Below are positions 8,438 through 17,927 of a stretch of DNA of 64,000 bases, in pieces; within the stretch, counting starts at the first letter, position 1, and each line of letters starts with the position of its first letter. Both the position numbers and the translations under genes were made by a program. The notes under the pieces are model-generated. The model worked only from the letters and a program-made list of their open reading frames with translations, was not told the origin of the DNA and ran no database searches. Origin of the DNA: Alkalimonas amylolytica (GTDB taxonomy: Bacteria > Pseudomonadota > Gammaproteobacteria > Enterobacterales > Alteromonadaceae); contig NZ_FNRM01000008.1 in NCBI RefSeq assembly GCF_900107845.1, forward strand, positions 84,693 to 148,692. The letters run 5' to 3'.

Positions 8438-9490
8438 TTACATCCGCCCCATGGTACCAAAGGTGTTCTTATCCTGCGCTTTGCTTTGAGCATCTTTTTG
8501 CGACACCATGCCACGATTCACCAGATTGACCAGACACTGATCCATGGTTTGCATACCGTGCGAAGCACCGGTCTGGATCACCGAGTACATTTGAGCAATT
8601 TTATCTTCCCGGATCAGGTTACGGATGGCGGGTACCCCTATCATAATTTCATGGGCTGCAACCCGGCCGCCGCCAATTTTTTTCAGCAGGGTTTGCGAAA
8701 TAACGGCCCGCAACGACTCCGAGAGCATGGAGCGAACCATGTCTTTTTCTTCACCTGGGAACACATCAATGATACGGTCAATGGTTTTTGGTGCCGAGGT
8801 GGTGTGCAAAGTACCAAACACCAGATGACCAGTTTCCGCTGCAGTCATCGCCAGTCGGATGGTTTCCAGATCCCGTAATTCACCAACCAGAATCACATCG
8901 GGATCTTCCCGCAACGCCGAGCGCAGCGCATTGCTAAAGCTATGAGTGTCGCGGTGCACTTCCCGTTGGTTGATCAGCGACAATTTATTCTGATGCACAA
9001 ATTCTATCGGATCCTCGATGGTCAAAATATGATCGTGGCGCGTGGTATTGATGTAATCAATCATGGCCGCCAAGGTGGTACTCTTACCCGAGCCCGTTGG
9101 CCCGGTAACCAACACCAGGCCACGTGGATTTTCCGAAATCGTTTTAAAAATATCCGGCGCTGCCAAATCATCCAGTGTTAGTACATCGCTTGGAATAGTA
9201 CGAAACACGGCGGCCGCACCACGGTTTTGTACAAAGGCATTGACCCGGAAGCGGGCCAGATTCGGCACTTCAAAAGAAAAGTCCGTTTCCAGATTTTCTT
9301 CGTATTCTTTTCGTTGCTTATCAGTCATAATTTCATACACAAGGGCATGAACTTCTTTATGATTCAAGGCAGGAATATTGAGTTTTCGGACATCGCCATC
9401 CACCCGGATCAGTGGTGGAACCCCGGCAGACAGGTGTAAATCCGATGCTTTGTGTTGCACACTAAATGCCAGTAACTCAGTAATATCCAT
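8438..9490 (-). CDS. pilT: Type IV pilus retraction ATPase PilT
   Basis: The main retraction motor of type IV pili, needed for twitching motility and DNA uptake. Its 350 residues align closely with Pseudomonas PilT from MDITELLAFSVQHKASDLH onward. It has Walker A (GPTGSGKST), ILTIEDPIEFVHQ, Walker B (DVILVGELRDLE), the His box (TGHLVFGTLHTTSAPKTID) and the AIRNLIRE motif. The ATG at 9490 follows GTGAGAA and matches the conserved family start; four upstream codons are open. It is divergent from yggS across about 30 bp, so the two promoters must overlap. Confidence 0.97.
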   Translation of the reverse strand: MDITELLAFSVQHKASDLHLSAGVPPLIRVDGDVRKLNIPALNHKEVHALVYEIMTDKQRKEYEENLETDFSFEVPNLARFRVNAFVQNRGAAAVFRTIPSDVLTLDDLAAPDIFKTISENPRGLVLVTGPTGSGKSTTLAAMIDYINTTRHDHILTIEDPIEFVHQNKLSLINQREVHRDTHSFSNALRSALREDPDVILVGELRDLETIRLAMTAAETGHLVFGTLHTTSAPKTIDRIIDVFPGEEKDMVRSMLSESLRAVISQTLLKKIGGGRVAAHEIMIGVPAIRNLIREDKIAQMYSVIQTGASHGMQTMDQCLVNLVNRGMVSQKDAQSKAQDKNTFGTMGRM

Positions 9491-9519
9491 GACAATTCTC
9501 ACTTAGTACGATTGAATGT

Positions 9520-10218
9520 ATGAATACCATAGCAGAACGCTTGCAAAGCGCCTACCAACAAATTGCACAGCAATGCACTAAGCTTGGTTCAAACCCGGCT
9601 GATGTGCAATTAATTGCGGTGAGTAAAACCAAGCCGGATGCCGACATTTTGTCCGCCTATCAAGCCGGACAACGCCATTTTGGTGAAAATTATCCGCAAG
9701 AGATGGCTGAAAAGGTTGCCGCACTGTCGCAGTTCAAGGAGATCTGTTGGCATTTTATTGGCCCTTTGCAATCAAATAAAACCCGGCTGGTGGCAGAGCA
9801 TGCGACCTGGTGCCATAGCCTGGACCGGCTCAAAATTGCCAGTCGCCTGTCCGCACAACGACCTGAGTACTTGCCCCCCTTGAAAGTATTGCTGCAAGTG
9901 AATATCAGCGGCGAAGTGAGCAAAGCGGGCATCAGCCCGGACCACGTCATCCCATTGGCAACAGAAGTAGCAGCTCTGCCGGGTCTTGAACTCAAAGGGT
10001 TGATGGCAATCCCGGCTCCCACCGAACTAAAACCGGTTGAGCCTGCATTTGCCCGTATGCAGCAATTAAGTCAGGTGCTTAGAGCCAACTTTCCCCAGGC
10101 AAGCGAACTGTCGATGGGGATGAGCGATGACTGGCAGTTGGCTCTAAAATATGGCGCAACTATGATACGATTAGGTACCGCAATTTTTGGCGCAAGGAAT
10201 TATGAAAGACATGAATGA
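9520..10218 (+). CDS. yggS: Pyridoxal 5'-phosphate homeostasis protein (YggS/PLPBP)
   Basis: A cytoplasmic PLP-binding protein with a single alanine-racemase-like barrel, 232 residues. The PLP lysine lies in LIAVSKTKP. Other family blocks are FGENYPQEMAEK, WHFIGPLQSNK, and the phosphate-binding SMGMSDDWQLALKYGATMIR followed by LGTAIFGAR. It has no enzyme activity of its own and balances free B6 vitamers and amino-acid pools. It is the first gene of the run to hemW, and its last codons overlap proC by 17 bases. Confidence 0.96.
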   Translation: MNTIAERLQSAYQQIAQQCTKLGSNPADVQLIAVSKTKPDADILSAYQAGQRHFGENYPQEMAEKVAALSQFKEICWHFIGPLQSNKTRLVAEHATWCHSLDRLKIASRLSAQRPEYLPPLKVLLQVNISGEVSKAGISPDHVIPLATEVAALPGLELKGLMAIPAPTELKPVEPAFARMQQLSQVLRANFPQASELSMGMSDDWQLALKYGATMIRLGTAIFGARNYERHE

Positions 10219-11026
10219 CAACATGGTTGCCTTTATTGGTGCCGGTAATATGGCACGCTGCGTGATTGCAGCCATGGTCAAATCGGGTTATCCGGCCAGC
10301 AATATCATTGCCAGCAACCGCACCGAACCTAAACTAAAGGCTTTAGCCGCCGATTATGGCATTCAGACCACGCTGGATAATCTGACTGCCGTGCAAAAAG
10401 CCGATGTCATTGTGCTGGCGGTAAAGCCGCAAATGATGGGCGATGTCTGTGGGCAACTGATTGAGCAGGCACCTGAAATTAAAGAAAAACTCTTTGTCAC
10501 CGTAGCCGCCGGTTTACCGGTTAGCCGTTATGAAAGCTGGCTTGGCGAAGTACGTTTAGTACGCAGCATGCCCAATACCCCATCCCTGGTTGGGCTGGGC
10601 GTGACCGGCCTTTTCCCCAGCCGCTGCTCCAATTACGAAAAAGCCTTTGTCGATGCTATGTTCAAAGGCACCGGCATGACGGTTTGGTTAGACAACGAAG
10701 CTGAGATCGATCATGTGATTGCCGTCACTGGCAGTTCACCCGCTTATTTCTTCTACTTCATGCAAGCTATGCAACAAGAAGCCGAAGCGTTAGGCTTTGC
10801 CCCGGAGCAAGCCAAAAAAATGGTGGCACAAACCGCTTTGGGTGCAGCTACCATGGCACTGGAAAGCGAGCATAGCTTTGCCGAATTGCGTGCTCAGGTG
10901 ACCTCCAAAGGCGGTACTACCCATGAAGCGGTCACCAGCTTTGCCAGTGCCGGTTTGGAGCAGATGGTCAGCCAGGCCATGCAGGCCGCCATTCGCCGGG
11001 CCCGTGAGATGGCGCAGACACTTTGA
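10202..11026 (+). CDS. proC: Pyrroline-5-carboxylate reductase ProC
   Basis: Catalyses the last step of proline synthesis, reducing pyrroline-5-carboxylate with NAD(P)H. The Rossmann motif is FIGAGNMARCVI near the N-terminus. The family blocks VRSMPNTPSLVGLGVTGLF, AVTGSSPAYFFYFM and VTSKGGTTHEAV follow in order. I chose ATG 10202, preceded by AAGGAA at 2-3 bases and overlapping the yggS stop, so the two are probably translationally coupled. Met at 10211 and 10223 and a TTG at 10187 are alternatives. Confidence 0.96.
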   Translation: MKDMNDNMVAFIGAGNMARCVIAAMVKSGYPASNIIASNRTEPKLKALAADYGIQTTLDNLTAVQKADVIVLAVKPQMMGDVCGQLIEQAPEIKEKLFVTVAAGLPVSRYESWLGEVRLVRSMPNTPSLVGLGVTGLFPSRCSNYEKAFVDAMFKGTGMTVWLDNEAEIDHVIAVTGSSPAYFFYFMQAMQQEAEALGFAPEQAKKMVAQTALGAATMALESEHSFAELRAQVTSKGGTTHEAVTSFASAGLEQMVSQAMQAAIRRAREMAQTL

Positions 11027-11056
11027 TTGATAGGATAAAAAACTTTTGGGGACGCT

Positions 11057-11599
11057 ATGAATAACGCGCTGTTGTTTTTAATCAATACCGGCTTTAACCT
11101 CTACCTGATGGTGGTGGTGCTCAGACTTTGGTTGCAGTTGGCCCGGGCGGATTTTTACAATCCTTTCAGTCAGTTTATTGTGAAAGCAACCAATCCCTTG
11201 GTTTTGCCTTTACGCAAAGTGATCCCCAGCCTTGGACCGCTGGATACCGCCACCCTGGTGCTGGCCTGGCTGGTAGCTGTCATTAAGATGTTGCTGTTGC
11301 AACAACTGCTGTTAGGCGGCATAGCCCCAGGCCATGCCCTGGTTGCCGGCGTGCTGATTCTGCTGAAAGAAAGCCTTAGCCTGATGTTTTGGATTTTGGT
11401 GATCCGAGCCATTCTAAGCTGGTTCAGTCAGGGGCGTAATCCGATTGAACAGGTCATGCACCAGCTGACAGAGCCTTTGCTGCGTCCGATCCGCCGGGTG
11501 ATCCCGCCCATGGGAGGGCTGGATTTGTCGGTGCTAGTGGCGCTGATTGCGCTGCAATTTGTGCAAATTCTGCTGGGCGATCTGTTGCGGGGCTTCTAG
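11057..11599 (+). CDS. yggT: YggT-family membrane protein
   Basis: An integral inner-membrane protein of 180 residues with two copies of the YggT repeat. Each copy pairs a hydrophobic segment with an NP-containing loop: FYNPFSQFIVKATNPLVLPLR near residue 40 and RNPIEQVMHQLTEPLLRPIR near residue 135. Both end in an IP-containing motif (KVIPSLGPLD and RVIPPMGGLD). The molecular role is unclear; relatives are linked to osmotic stress or membrane organisation. GGGGA precedes the ATG. It sits in the conserved yggS-proC-yggT order. Confidence 0.93.
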   Translation: MNNALLFLINTGFNLYLMVVVLRLWLQLARADFYNPFSQFIVKATNPLVLPLRKVIPSLGPLDTATLVLAWLVAVIKMLLLQQLLLGGIAPGHALVAGVLILLKESLSLMFWILVIRAILSWFSQGRNPIEQVMHQLTEPLLRPIRRVIPPMGGLDLSVLVALIALQFVQILLGDLLRGF

Positions 11600-11654
11600 G
11601 CCACCGGCTGCCGTGCTCCTGCTGCCGGATTGACTATACTTACTCTATTCATTG

Positions 11655-11691
11655 CCATCGTAAAGCGGCACAGATTACCGTTTTACGATGG
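11655..11691. other. Stable hairpin upstream of DUF4426 gene
   Basis: Arms CCATCGTAAAGCGG and CCGTTTTACGATGG form a 14-bp stem with one G-T pair and a loop of about 9 bases. No T run follows on either strand, so it is not an obvious intrinsic terminator. It lies in the 157-bp gap between yggT and the DUF4426 gene and may be a 5' UTR structure or an mRNA processing site. Confidence 0.5.
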
Positions 11692-11756
11692 GCTCGAACC
11701 ACTGTGAACACCCTACTGTGTCCACAGCACTGTTAACTTATTTAATGAGGTGTGCG

Positions 11757-12173
11757 ATGAAATTCTGGCTTGCCTGTCTTTTGAGTCTGCTGGCCTGGTC
11801 GGTTCAGGCAGAACAAAAACAAACCCTGGGGCCCTGGGATGTGCATTATCTGGCATTTAATGCCACTTTTTTAACCCCGGAAGTGGCCCGCAGTTACGGC
11901 ATCGAACGAAGCCGTTTTACCGGCATTGTGAATCTATCGGTACTAAGCAGCGAGGATCAGAGTGCTCAGCAAGTGAATGTCACCGGCACAGCCCGTAACT
12001 TGCTTGGACAACAACGTACCCTGCGTTTTCAGCAGGTACGGGATGGCGCTGCGATCTATTACTTTGCTCCGCTGACCATTCGTAATGAAGAGTTATGGCG
12101 CTTTGATATCCAGCTGCAGCAAGGCAATGAGCAGCAGCGTTTGCGTTTTGAACACACTTACTACATTGATTGA
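11757..12173 (+). CDS. DUF4426 periplasmic protein
   Basis: A secreted protein of 139 residues. A clean Sec signal peptide (MKFWLACLLSLLAWSVQA, then EQ) is followed by a beta-rich domain of the DUF4426 family. It carries the typical GPWDVHYLAFNATFLTPEVA and AAIYYFAPLTIRNEELWRFDI. The family is usually found at this locus between yggT and rdgB in Alteromonadales, Vibrionales and Pseudomonadales; its function is unknown. ATG 11757 has GAGG at 6 bases; upstream in-frame codons do not give a signal peptide. Confidence 0.9.
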   Translation: MKFWLACLLSLLAWSVQAEQKQTLGPWDVHYLAFNATFLTPEVARSYGIERSRFTGIVNLSVLSSEDQSAQQVNVTGTARNLLGQQRTLRFQQVRDGAAIYYFAPLTIRNEELWRFDIQLQQGNEQQRLRFEHTYYID

Positions 12174-12179
12174 GACCCC

Positions 12180-12788
12180 ATGAAACAACTTGTTTTAGCC
12201 ACTGGCAATCAAGGCAAAGTGAAAGAGCTGGCTGCCATACTGGCTCCTTTTGCCTGCACCGTAAGCCCACAAAGTGAATTTAAACTGACCGACGCTGATG
12301 AGACTGGCCTTAGCTTTGTTGAAAATGCCATGATCAAAGCACGTCATGCCGCGCTTCATACAGGTTTGCCCGCTATTGCCGACGATTCTGGCCTGGCTGT
12401 CGATGCTCTGAAAGGCGCGCCTGGGATTTATTCGGCCCGCTTTGCCGGCGAAGGGGCCAGCGATGCTGATAATGTGAACAAACTACTGCACGCACTCAAT
12501 CAGGTACCGACGCAACAGCGGCAGGCGCAGTTTCATTGTGTGCTAGTGTTTATGCGCCATGCCGAAGATCCGACGCCTATCATCAGTCATGGTAGCTGGC
12601 AGGGCATCATCCACCATCAGCCGCAAGGCCAGGGTGGCTTTGGTTACGATCCGGTGTTTTTTCTGCCAGAGCTCAATTGCACTGCTGCAGAGCTTCGTAA
12701 AGAGCAAAAACAACAACTAAGTCATCGCGGTCAGGCGCTGCGCCAGCTGCTAGGCCAGCTGCAACAACAGGGGTACCTGTTCTCTTGA
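12180..12788 (+). CDS. rdgB: XTP/dITP pyrophosphatase RdgB
   Basis: A house-cleaning enzyme that hydrolyses dITP, XTP and other deaminated purine triphosphates to monophosphates, preventing their incorporation into DNA. Its 202 residues include the N-terminal [12 protein letters not shown], the metal-binding [16 protein letters not shown], the following [17 protein letters not shown], and the C-terminal [13 protein letters not shown] and SHRGQAL. It is 6 bases after DUF4426 and overlaps hemW by 4 bases. Confidence 0.97.
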   Translation: MKQLVLATGNQGKVKELAAILAPFACTVSPQSEFKLTDADETGLSFVENAMIKARHAALHTGLPAIADDSGLAVDALKGAPGIYSARFAGEGASDADNVNKLLHALNQVPTQQRQAQFHCVLVFMRHAEDPTPIISHGSWQGIIHHQPQGQGGFGYDPVFFLPELNCTAAELRKEQKQQLSHRGQALRQLLGQLQQQGYLFS

Positions 12789-13927
12789 GCCTGCAACTGC
12801 CCCCCTTATCGCTGTACATCCATATTCCCTGGTGCATCCAAAAATGTCCTTACTGCGACTTTAACTCCCATGCCGTCAAACAGGGGGTTCCGGAGCAGGA
12901 GTACATCAGCCATTTGCTGGATGATTTAAATCTGGATTTAGCATGGGTGCAGGGACGTGAGATCCACAGTATTTTTATTGGCGGCGGCACCCCCAGTGTG
13001 TTTTCAGCCGCCGGTATTGCACGATTGCTGGCTGGAGTACGCAGCAGCGTGCAACTTGCTAATGCCTGTGAAATTTCCATGGAAGCCAACCCAGGTACTT
13101 TTGAAGCCGAACGCTTTGCCGGTTATGTTGCTGCTGGTGTCACCCGTTTCTCTATCGGTGTGCAAAGTTTCCAGCAACAGCAGCTGACCGCTTTAGGTCG
13201 CATTCACAACAGCGAAGAAGCCAGCCGGGCTGCCAGGCTGGCAGCTGAGTTACCCCTTCGCAGTTTTAACCTGGATCTGATGCATGGCTTGCCTGGCCAA
13301 ACGCTTACCGATGCCCTGGCCGATTTGCAACAAGCCATTGCTTTAAACCCGCCTCACTTGTCCTGGTACCAACTGACCATTGAGCCCAACACCGCCTTTG
13401 CCTCAAGGCCACCGATTTTGCCTGAGGATGAACTGCTGTGGGAGATCCAGGAGCAAGGCCATCAATTGTTGCTGGCAAACGGTTACCAGCAGTATGAAAC
13501 CTCGGCCTATGCCAAAGCTGGCCATGCATGTCAGCACAACCTGAATTATTGGCGCTTTGGTGATTATCTGGGCATTGGCTGTGGGGCCCATGGCAAAGTC
13601 ACCCTAGCAGACAAGCAGGCGGTGCTACGCACAACCAAAGTCAAACACCCTAAAGGCTATATGGATTTAAGTCGTCCTTACCTGGATGAGCAGCGGCTGG
13701 TAACTGCAGATGAATTGCCATTCGAGTTTTTTATGAACCGGTTTCGATTACTGGAACCCTGCCCCGTCAACGACCTTACCGCACGCACCGGCCTACCGGT
13801 CGAAAGTGTCTCGGCAGCCTTGCAACAAGCCTCTAAGCTGGCATTGATAAAGCAGGATGAACAACACTGGCAAGTCACCGCCAAAGGTGCCCGCTACTTG
13901 AACGACTTGCTGAGCCTATTTATTTGA
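12785..13927 (+). CDS. hemW: Radical SAM heme chaperone HemW
   Basis: A radical-SAM protein related to HemN but acting as a heme chaperone. The cluster motif [13 protein letters not shown] (CX3CX2C) is at residues 17-24, followed by GGGTPSVF and [12 protein letters not shown]. It lacks the additional N-terminal cysteine of true HemN. The start is a TTG at 12785 whose TTGA overlaps the rdgB stop, and no ATG or GTG precedes the essential IPWC motif. Expression therefore probably depends on translational coupling to rdgB. Confidence 0.95.
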   Translation: MSLQLPPLSLYIHIPWCIQKCPYCDFNSHAVKQGVPEQEYISHLLDDLNLDLAWVQGREIHSIFIGGGTPSVFSAAGIARLLAGVRSSVQLANACEISMEANPGTFEAERFAGYVAAGVTRFSIGVQSFQQQQLTALGRIHNSEEASRAARLAAELPLRSFNLDLMHGLPGQTLTDALADLQQAIALNPPHLSWYQLTIEPNTAFASRPPILPEDELLWEIQEQGHQLLLANGYQQYETSAYAKAGHACQHNLNYWRFGDYLGIGCGAHGKVTLADKQAVLRTTKVKHPKGYMDLSRPYLDEQRLVTADELPFEFFMNRFRLLEPCPVNDLTARTGLPVESVSAALQQASKLALIKQDEQHWQVTAKGARYLNDLLSLFI

Positions 13928-13933
13928 GGAACC

Positions 13934-15787
13934 ATGATGACAACCCCATTTCGCCTGACTAGTTTAGCCCTCGCCATCAGTCTGAGCGTGCTGACTGGCT
14001 GTGAACCGGCCAATCAAAGCAGCAACGCGGCCAGCGCAACGAGCAGCAGTCAGCAAAGTAGTCAACTGACTGAATCACAACGTGCCAATGCTATCTTTGA
14101 GCAAATTTTTGACGAGGAGCTGGCGACCAACCCGCTGCGTCAAACTCAACTGGGCCTGAAAACCAACAATGATCGCTGGCAGGATCTCTCGGAACAGCGC
14201 CGTCTGGCCGACTTGGAACTGACACGCCAGCATCAGGCACTGCTGAGCAGCATCGATAGCTCGGCACTCGACGCACAAAGTTTACTCAGCTATCAGTTGA
14301 TGACGCAACGACTGCAACAACAGCTGGATAATGACCGCTGGCACTTATACAGCTATCCGGTCAATCAGATGCGAGGCGTCCATACCACGGTGCCCGTCAC
14401 CTTGTTGAACCAGCACCGGATAGACAATGAACACGATGCCAAAGCCTACATCAGCCGGCTGAACGCTGTGCCCACGCTGTTTGCACAATTGATTGAACAG
14501 CTGGAGAAGCGCGCCGAAAAAGGCATCATCATCCCTCGCTTTGTTTTTCCTTATGTGCTGAATGACAGTCGGAATGTGATCAGTGGTGCCCCTTTTGATG
14601 ATGGTGACGATAACCTGATCTGGGCCGACTTTCAGCGCAAAGTGGCGGCTTTGCCTTTATCAGCAGACGAACAACAACTGCTGCTGAATGAGGCCGAGCT
14701 GGCCTTGATCACCAGTGTAAAACCGGCTTACCAGCAACTGATGACTTATTTAAAGCAGCTGGAACAACGCGCCGGGGATGAAGATGGCGTCTGGCGACTG
14801 CCTGATGGCCAGGCTTTTTATCAACATGCTTTAAACCGCATGACCACCACCCATCTAACTGCCGAACAAATCCATCAAATTGGCCTGGATGATGTTGCAC
14901 GTATTCACCAGGAGATGCGCCATATCATGCAGCAGGTAGAATTCAGTGGCTCGCTGACTGAGTTTTTTGAGTTTATGCGCACTGATCCACAATTTTACTT
15001 CCCGGATACCGATGAAGGACGCCAGGCATACCTGCAACAGGCCACCGACGTCATCGACCATATGCGGACCCGCCTGGATGAGTTATTCCTAACCCAACCC
15101 AAAGCCGAGATGGAAGTAAGAGCGGTAGAGCCATTTCGTGAACAATCAGCTGGAAAAGCTTTTTACCAACGGCCATCGATGGATGGTAGCCGGCCAGGCA
15201 TTTACTACGCCAATTTGTACCGGATGAGCGATATGCCGATCTATCAACTGGAAGCTCTGGCCTACCATGAAGGTCTGCCCGGTCATCATATGCAACTGGC
15301 CATTCAGCAAGAGCTGGAAGGGATCCCGCGTTTTCGCCGCTTTGGTGGTTATACAGCCTACACCGAAGGCTGGGGACTTTACACCGAATTGCTGCCTAAA
15401 GAAATCGGTCTGTATCAGGATCCCTACTCCGACTTTGGCCGGTTAGCGATGGAGCTGTGGCGCTCTGCCCGGCTGGTGGTCGATACAGGCATTCACCACA
15501 AAGGCTGGAGCCGTGAAAAAGCCATTGCCTATCTGGTTGAAAATACTCCAAATCCGGCTGGCGATGCGCAAAAAGCCATAGAGCGTTACATCGTCATGCC
15601 GGCACAAGCCACCGCCTACAAAATCGGCATGATCCGTTTGCTGGAGTTGCGTGAAAAAGCGATGACACAGCTCGGTGAGGATTTTGATATCCGCGAGTTC
15701 CACGATGTCGTGCTACGCAATGGCGCTGTACCGCTGGATGTGCTGGAAAAACTCATTGATGCTTATATTGCTGATAAAAAGCAATAA
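13934..15787 (+). CDS. DUF885-family lipoprotein, putative zinc peptidase
   Basis: A 617-residue lipoprotein with signal peptide and lipobox SVLTGC, followed by a low-complexity Ser/Ala/Gln linker (about residues 24-45) and a DUF885 domain. DUF885 proteins are helical metallopeptidase-like proteins. The candidate metal motif is YHEGLPGHHMQLAIQQ near residue 440, with the downstream Glu in GGYTAYTEGWGLYTE. The substrate is unknown. GAGGAACC precedes the start, and the gene ends at a strong terminator. It may be cotranscribed with hemW, 6 bases upstream. Confidence 0.9.
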   Translation: MMTTPFRLTSLALAISLSVLTGCEPANQSSNAASATSSSQQSSQLTESQRANAIFEQIFDEELATNPLRQTQLGLKTNNDRWQDLSEQRRLADLELTRQHQALLSSIDSSALDAQSLLSYQLMTQRLQQQLDNDRWHLYSYPVNQMRGVHTTVPVTLLNQHRIDNEHDAKAYISRLNAVPTLFAQLIEQLEKRAEKGIIIPRFVFPYVLNDSRNVISGAPFDDGDDNLIWADFQRKVAALPLSADEQQLLLNEAELALITSVKPAYQQLMTYLKQLEQRAGDEDGVWRLPDGQAFYQHALNRMTTTHLTAEQIHQIGLDDVARIHQEMRHIMQQVEFSGSLTEFFEFMRTDPQFYFPDTDEGRQAYLQQATDVIDHMRTRLDELFLTQPKAEMEVRAVEPFREQSAGKAFYQRPSMDGSRPGIYYANLYRMSDMPIYQLEALAYHEGLPGHHMQLAIQQELEGIPRFRRFGGYTAYTEGWGLYTELLPKEIGLYQDPYSDFGRLAMELWRSARLVVDTGIHHKGWSREKAIAYLVENTPNPAGDAQKAIERYIVMPAQATAYKIGMIRLLELREKAMTQLGEDFDIREFHDVVLRNGAVPLDVLEKLIDAYIADKKQ

Positions 15788-15805
15788 CGGCATAAACCAT
15801 TCTGT

Positions 15806-15833
15806 AAAGGCGGGTGAAAACCCGCCTTTTTTT
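15806..15833 (+). terminator. Intrinsic terminator of the yggS-DUF885 run
   Basis: Arms AAAGGCGGGT and ACCCGCCTTT with a GAAA tetraloop, followed immediately by a T run, 19 bases after the DUF885 stop. This is a textbook rho-independent terminator on the + strand. Confidence 0.92.
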
Positions 15834-15955
15834 ATCAATAATCGCTTGGCCTGAGCCTCAATTCCGTTTATAACATAAATGAAGCCTAAGGCATGGAATG
15901 TAATCGTTAATTTCTTAAAAAGGGACAAAAAAATTACATCAGGGTCAAGATCATA

Positions 15956-17917
15956 ATGAAAATAACAGAAAATCGAGTACCTTTAAGCACGGGATCCCCA
16001 GTTCAGGATTACAGCATCGTCAAAGCGCTGCAATACAATGATATCAGCATTACCTATCGGGCTTTGAGTTCAGCCAGCAACCGTTTGGTGACACTGCATG
16101 AGTTTTTCCCCAGCGCACTTGCAAGCCGCCGCAGCAGTTTCAGTGAAATCAGTGTCAGCGATGTCAGTAAAACAGAAGCCTTGCAGGAGAGCATTGAACG
16201 ATTTTCTCAGGTAATTCAACAACTTACAGACTGCAATCATCCTGCATTAAACCGGACTCTGGCTTGTCTGCAACATGGGGGCACAGTGCTCAGTGTTCAC
16301 GAACGCATCGACAGCCCAACCCTGCTAGAGAAACTTGAACAGGATCCATCTCAGAGCTTCCCGGAGGATGACATCCGTGCCCTGCTCTTGCCATTGTTGG
16401 ATGGCTTACAACACCTGCATAGCAAAGGTATCGTGCACCTTGGAATTCAACCAGAAAATATCCTGGTACGCGAGCCACTCGTTCCTGTGTTAAGCCATTT
16501 TTGCCAGTCTCAATTGATTGGCAGCAGCAACACCTTGGCCACCATCCTGGCTCTTGAGTCCGTATCGCCATACCTGGCACCCGAGCTACTGTCTAAGAAA
16601 ACGCAGGTAACGGCGGCCAGTGACTTTTACGGGCTAGGCATGACATTGTATCGCCTGATGACTGGCATGGAGCTGCCCTATGCCCAGGACCGGCTCAATG
16701 CAACGCTGGACCATGAAGCTGATCCATTGCCCCCACTACGGGAGCAAAGCAAAGGCTATAGCCAGGGTCTCTATAATCTGGTGGAGTCCTGCGTGCGCCT
16801 GCGACAAAAGGACCGGCCGCAAAGTGTTGCTGAAGTTTTAGCAAGGCTGGATGATACGACCCAAACGCCAGCCGTCGTTGAGGCAGCTCTAAAGGCCCCA
16901 GCACCAGCCAAAGCACTTAAAGCAGAAGCTGTATCAAAAAAGCAAACAACTATCCGCTCAACGAAAACGGCAAGCATGCCAGAACCAAGCCCGACGCATG
17001 CTGCAACACCACCTGAACCGGAAGTGGAGGCAGGCAGTTTTTCACGGCAATGGCGGCTTGGCGCAGCTGCCATCGGTGCTCTTTTGTTGATGGGCGTAAC
17101 CTACGTCATCAGCAAGCCATCAGCTTCGGATCGACAATTACTGACAGAGCATCACAGCATGGAACGCCTGGCCCAGATGGAGTCACAGCGGCTGGAAGCC
17201 ACCCGTGCTATGTACCAGTTGGTTGCCATCCCGACAGGCAGCTTCACCATGGGCTGTACGCAGGCAAACTGCCCGGAAGCTGAGCTGCCAGTCAGAACCA
17301 TTGAAGTGCCTGGTTTTGAGATGATGGCGCATCCAGTTACCTTTGCGATGTGGGATGCTTGTGTTGAACAGGGCGGTTGCAAACATCGGCCTCGGGATGA
17401 AGGTTGGGGGCGTGGTAATCGACCTGTGATCAATGTGAGCTTCAATGAAATCACCATGGAGTTTATACCATGGCTGAACCAGGCTGCACGTCAACAATTC
17501 CGCTTACCATCAGAAGTAGAATGGGAATATGCCGCTAAGGCAGGCAGCCAGAATCCCTATCAATTTGGTCAAAATATCACGTGCGAGCAAGCTCGATTTG
17601 GACGGCGTAGTGGTGGTGAGTGCGGTACTCAGCTCGATGGGACCACAGCAGTAATGTCATTTCCGCCCAACCAGTTTGGCTTGTTCGACATGCATGGTAA
17701 TGTGTGGGAATGGACCATGGATTGCTGGAATCCAAACTATCAGCAAGCCGCAAACTCGGTAGCACCGGCTCTATCAGGGAATTGCGTTCGGCGCGTGCAG
17801 CGGGGTGGAACCTGGCTATCAAGCCCAGCAGAGTTAACCGCAACCTACCGTACCAGCCATGACGCCACTATTCGTCATCGCAATAATGGCTTTCGCCTGG
17901 TGCAAAGTACCAACTAA
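15956..17917 (+). CDS. Pseudokinase - transmembrane - SUMF1 (FGE-like) fusion protein
   Basis: A 653-residue protein. Residues 18-300 have a bacterial Ser/Thr kinase-like architecture with every catalytic motif lost. The Gly-rich loop is absent, the VAIK lysine position reads TLHEFFP (His48), the HRDxKPxN loop reads HLGIQPEN (161-168) with Asp and Lys gone, and DFG reads SHF (180-182). A Pro/Ala/Thr-rich linker, one membrane segment (about 362-383) and a SUMF1/formylglycine-generating-enzyme-like domain (about 418-652) follow. The last carries MGCTQANCPEAELPV, FRLPSEVEWEYAAKAG, FGLFDMHGNVWEW and VQRGGTWLSSP. The predicted topology puts the pseudokinase in the cytosol and SUMF1 outside. It is probably a binding or signalling protein rather than a kinase, and its partner is unknown. 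Confidence 0.85.
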   Translation: MKITENRVPLSTGSPVQDYSIVKALQYNDISITYRALSSASNRLVTLHEFFPSALASRRSSFSEISVSDVSKTEALQESIERFSQVIQQLTDCNHPALNRTLACLQHGGTVLSVHERIDSPTLLEKLEQDPSQSFPEDDIRALLLPLLDGLQHLHSKGIVHLGIQPENILVREPLVPVLSHFCQSQLIGSSNTLATILALESVSPYLAPELLSKKTQVTAASDFYGLGMTLYRLMTGMELPYAQDRLNATLDHEADPLPPLREQSKGYSQGLYNLVESCVRLRQKDRPQSVAEVLARLDDTTQTPAVVEAALKAPAPAKALKAEAVSKKQTTIRSTKTASMPEPSPTHAATPPEPEVEAGSFSRQWRLGAAAIGALLLMGVTYVISKPSASDRQLLTEHHSMERLAQMESQRLEATRAMYQLVAIPTGSFTMGCTQANCPEAELPVRTIEVPGFEMMAHPVTFAMWDACVEQGGCKHRPRDEGWGRGNRPVINVSFNEITMEFIPWLNQAARQQFRLPSEVEWEYAAKAGSQNPYQFGQNITCEQARFGRRSGGECGTQLDGTTAVMSFPPNQFGLFDMHGNVWEWTMDCWNPNYQQAANSVAPALSGNCVRRVQRGGTWLSSPAELTATYRTSHDATIRHRNNGFRLVQSTN

Positions 17918-17927
17918 AAAAACACTC

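Noticed and set aside
11685..11700. T-loop-like GGTTCGAGCCC on the minus strand
   Set aside because: No acceptor stem, anticodon arm or D arm fits around it; it is the edge of the hairpin at 11655-11691.
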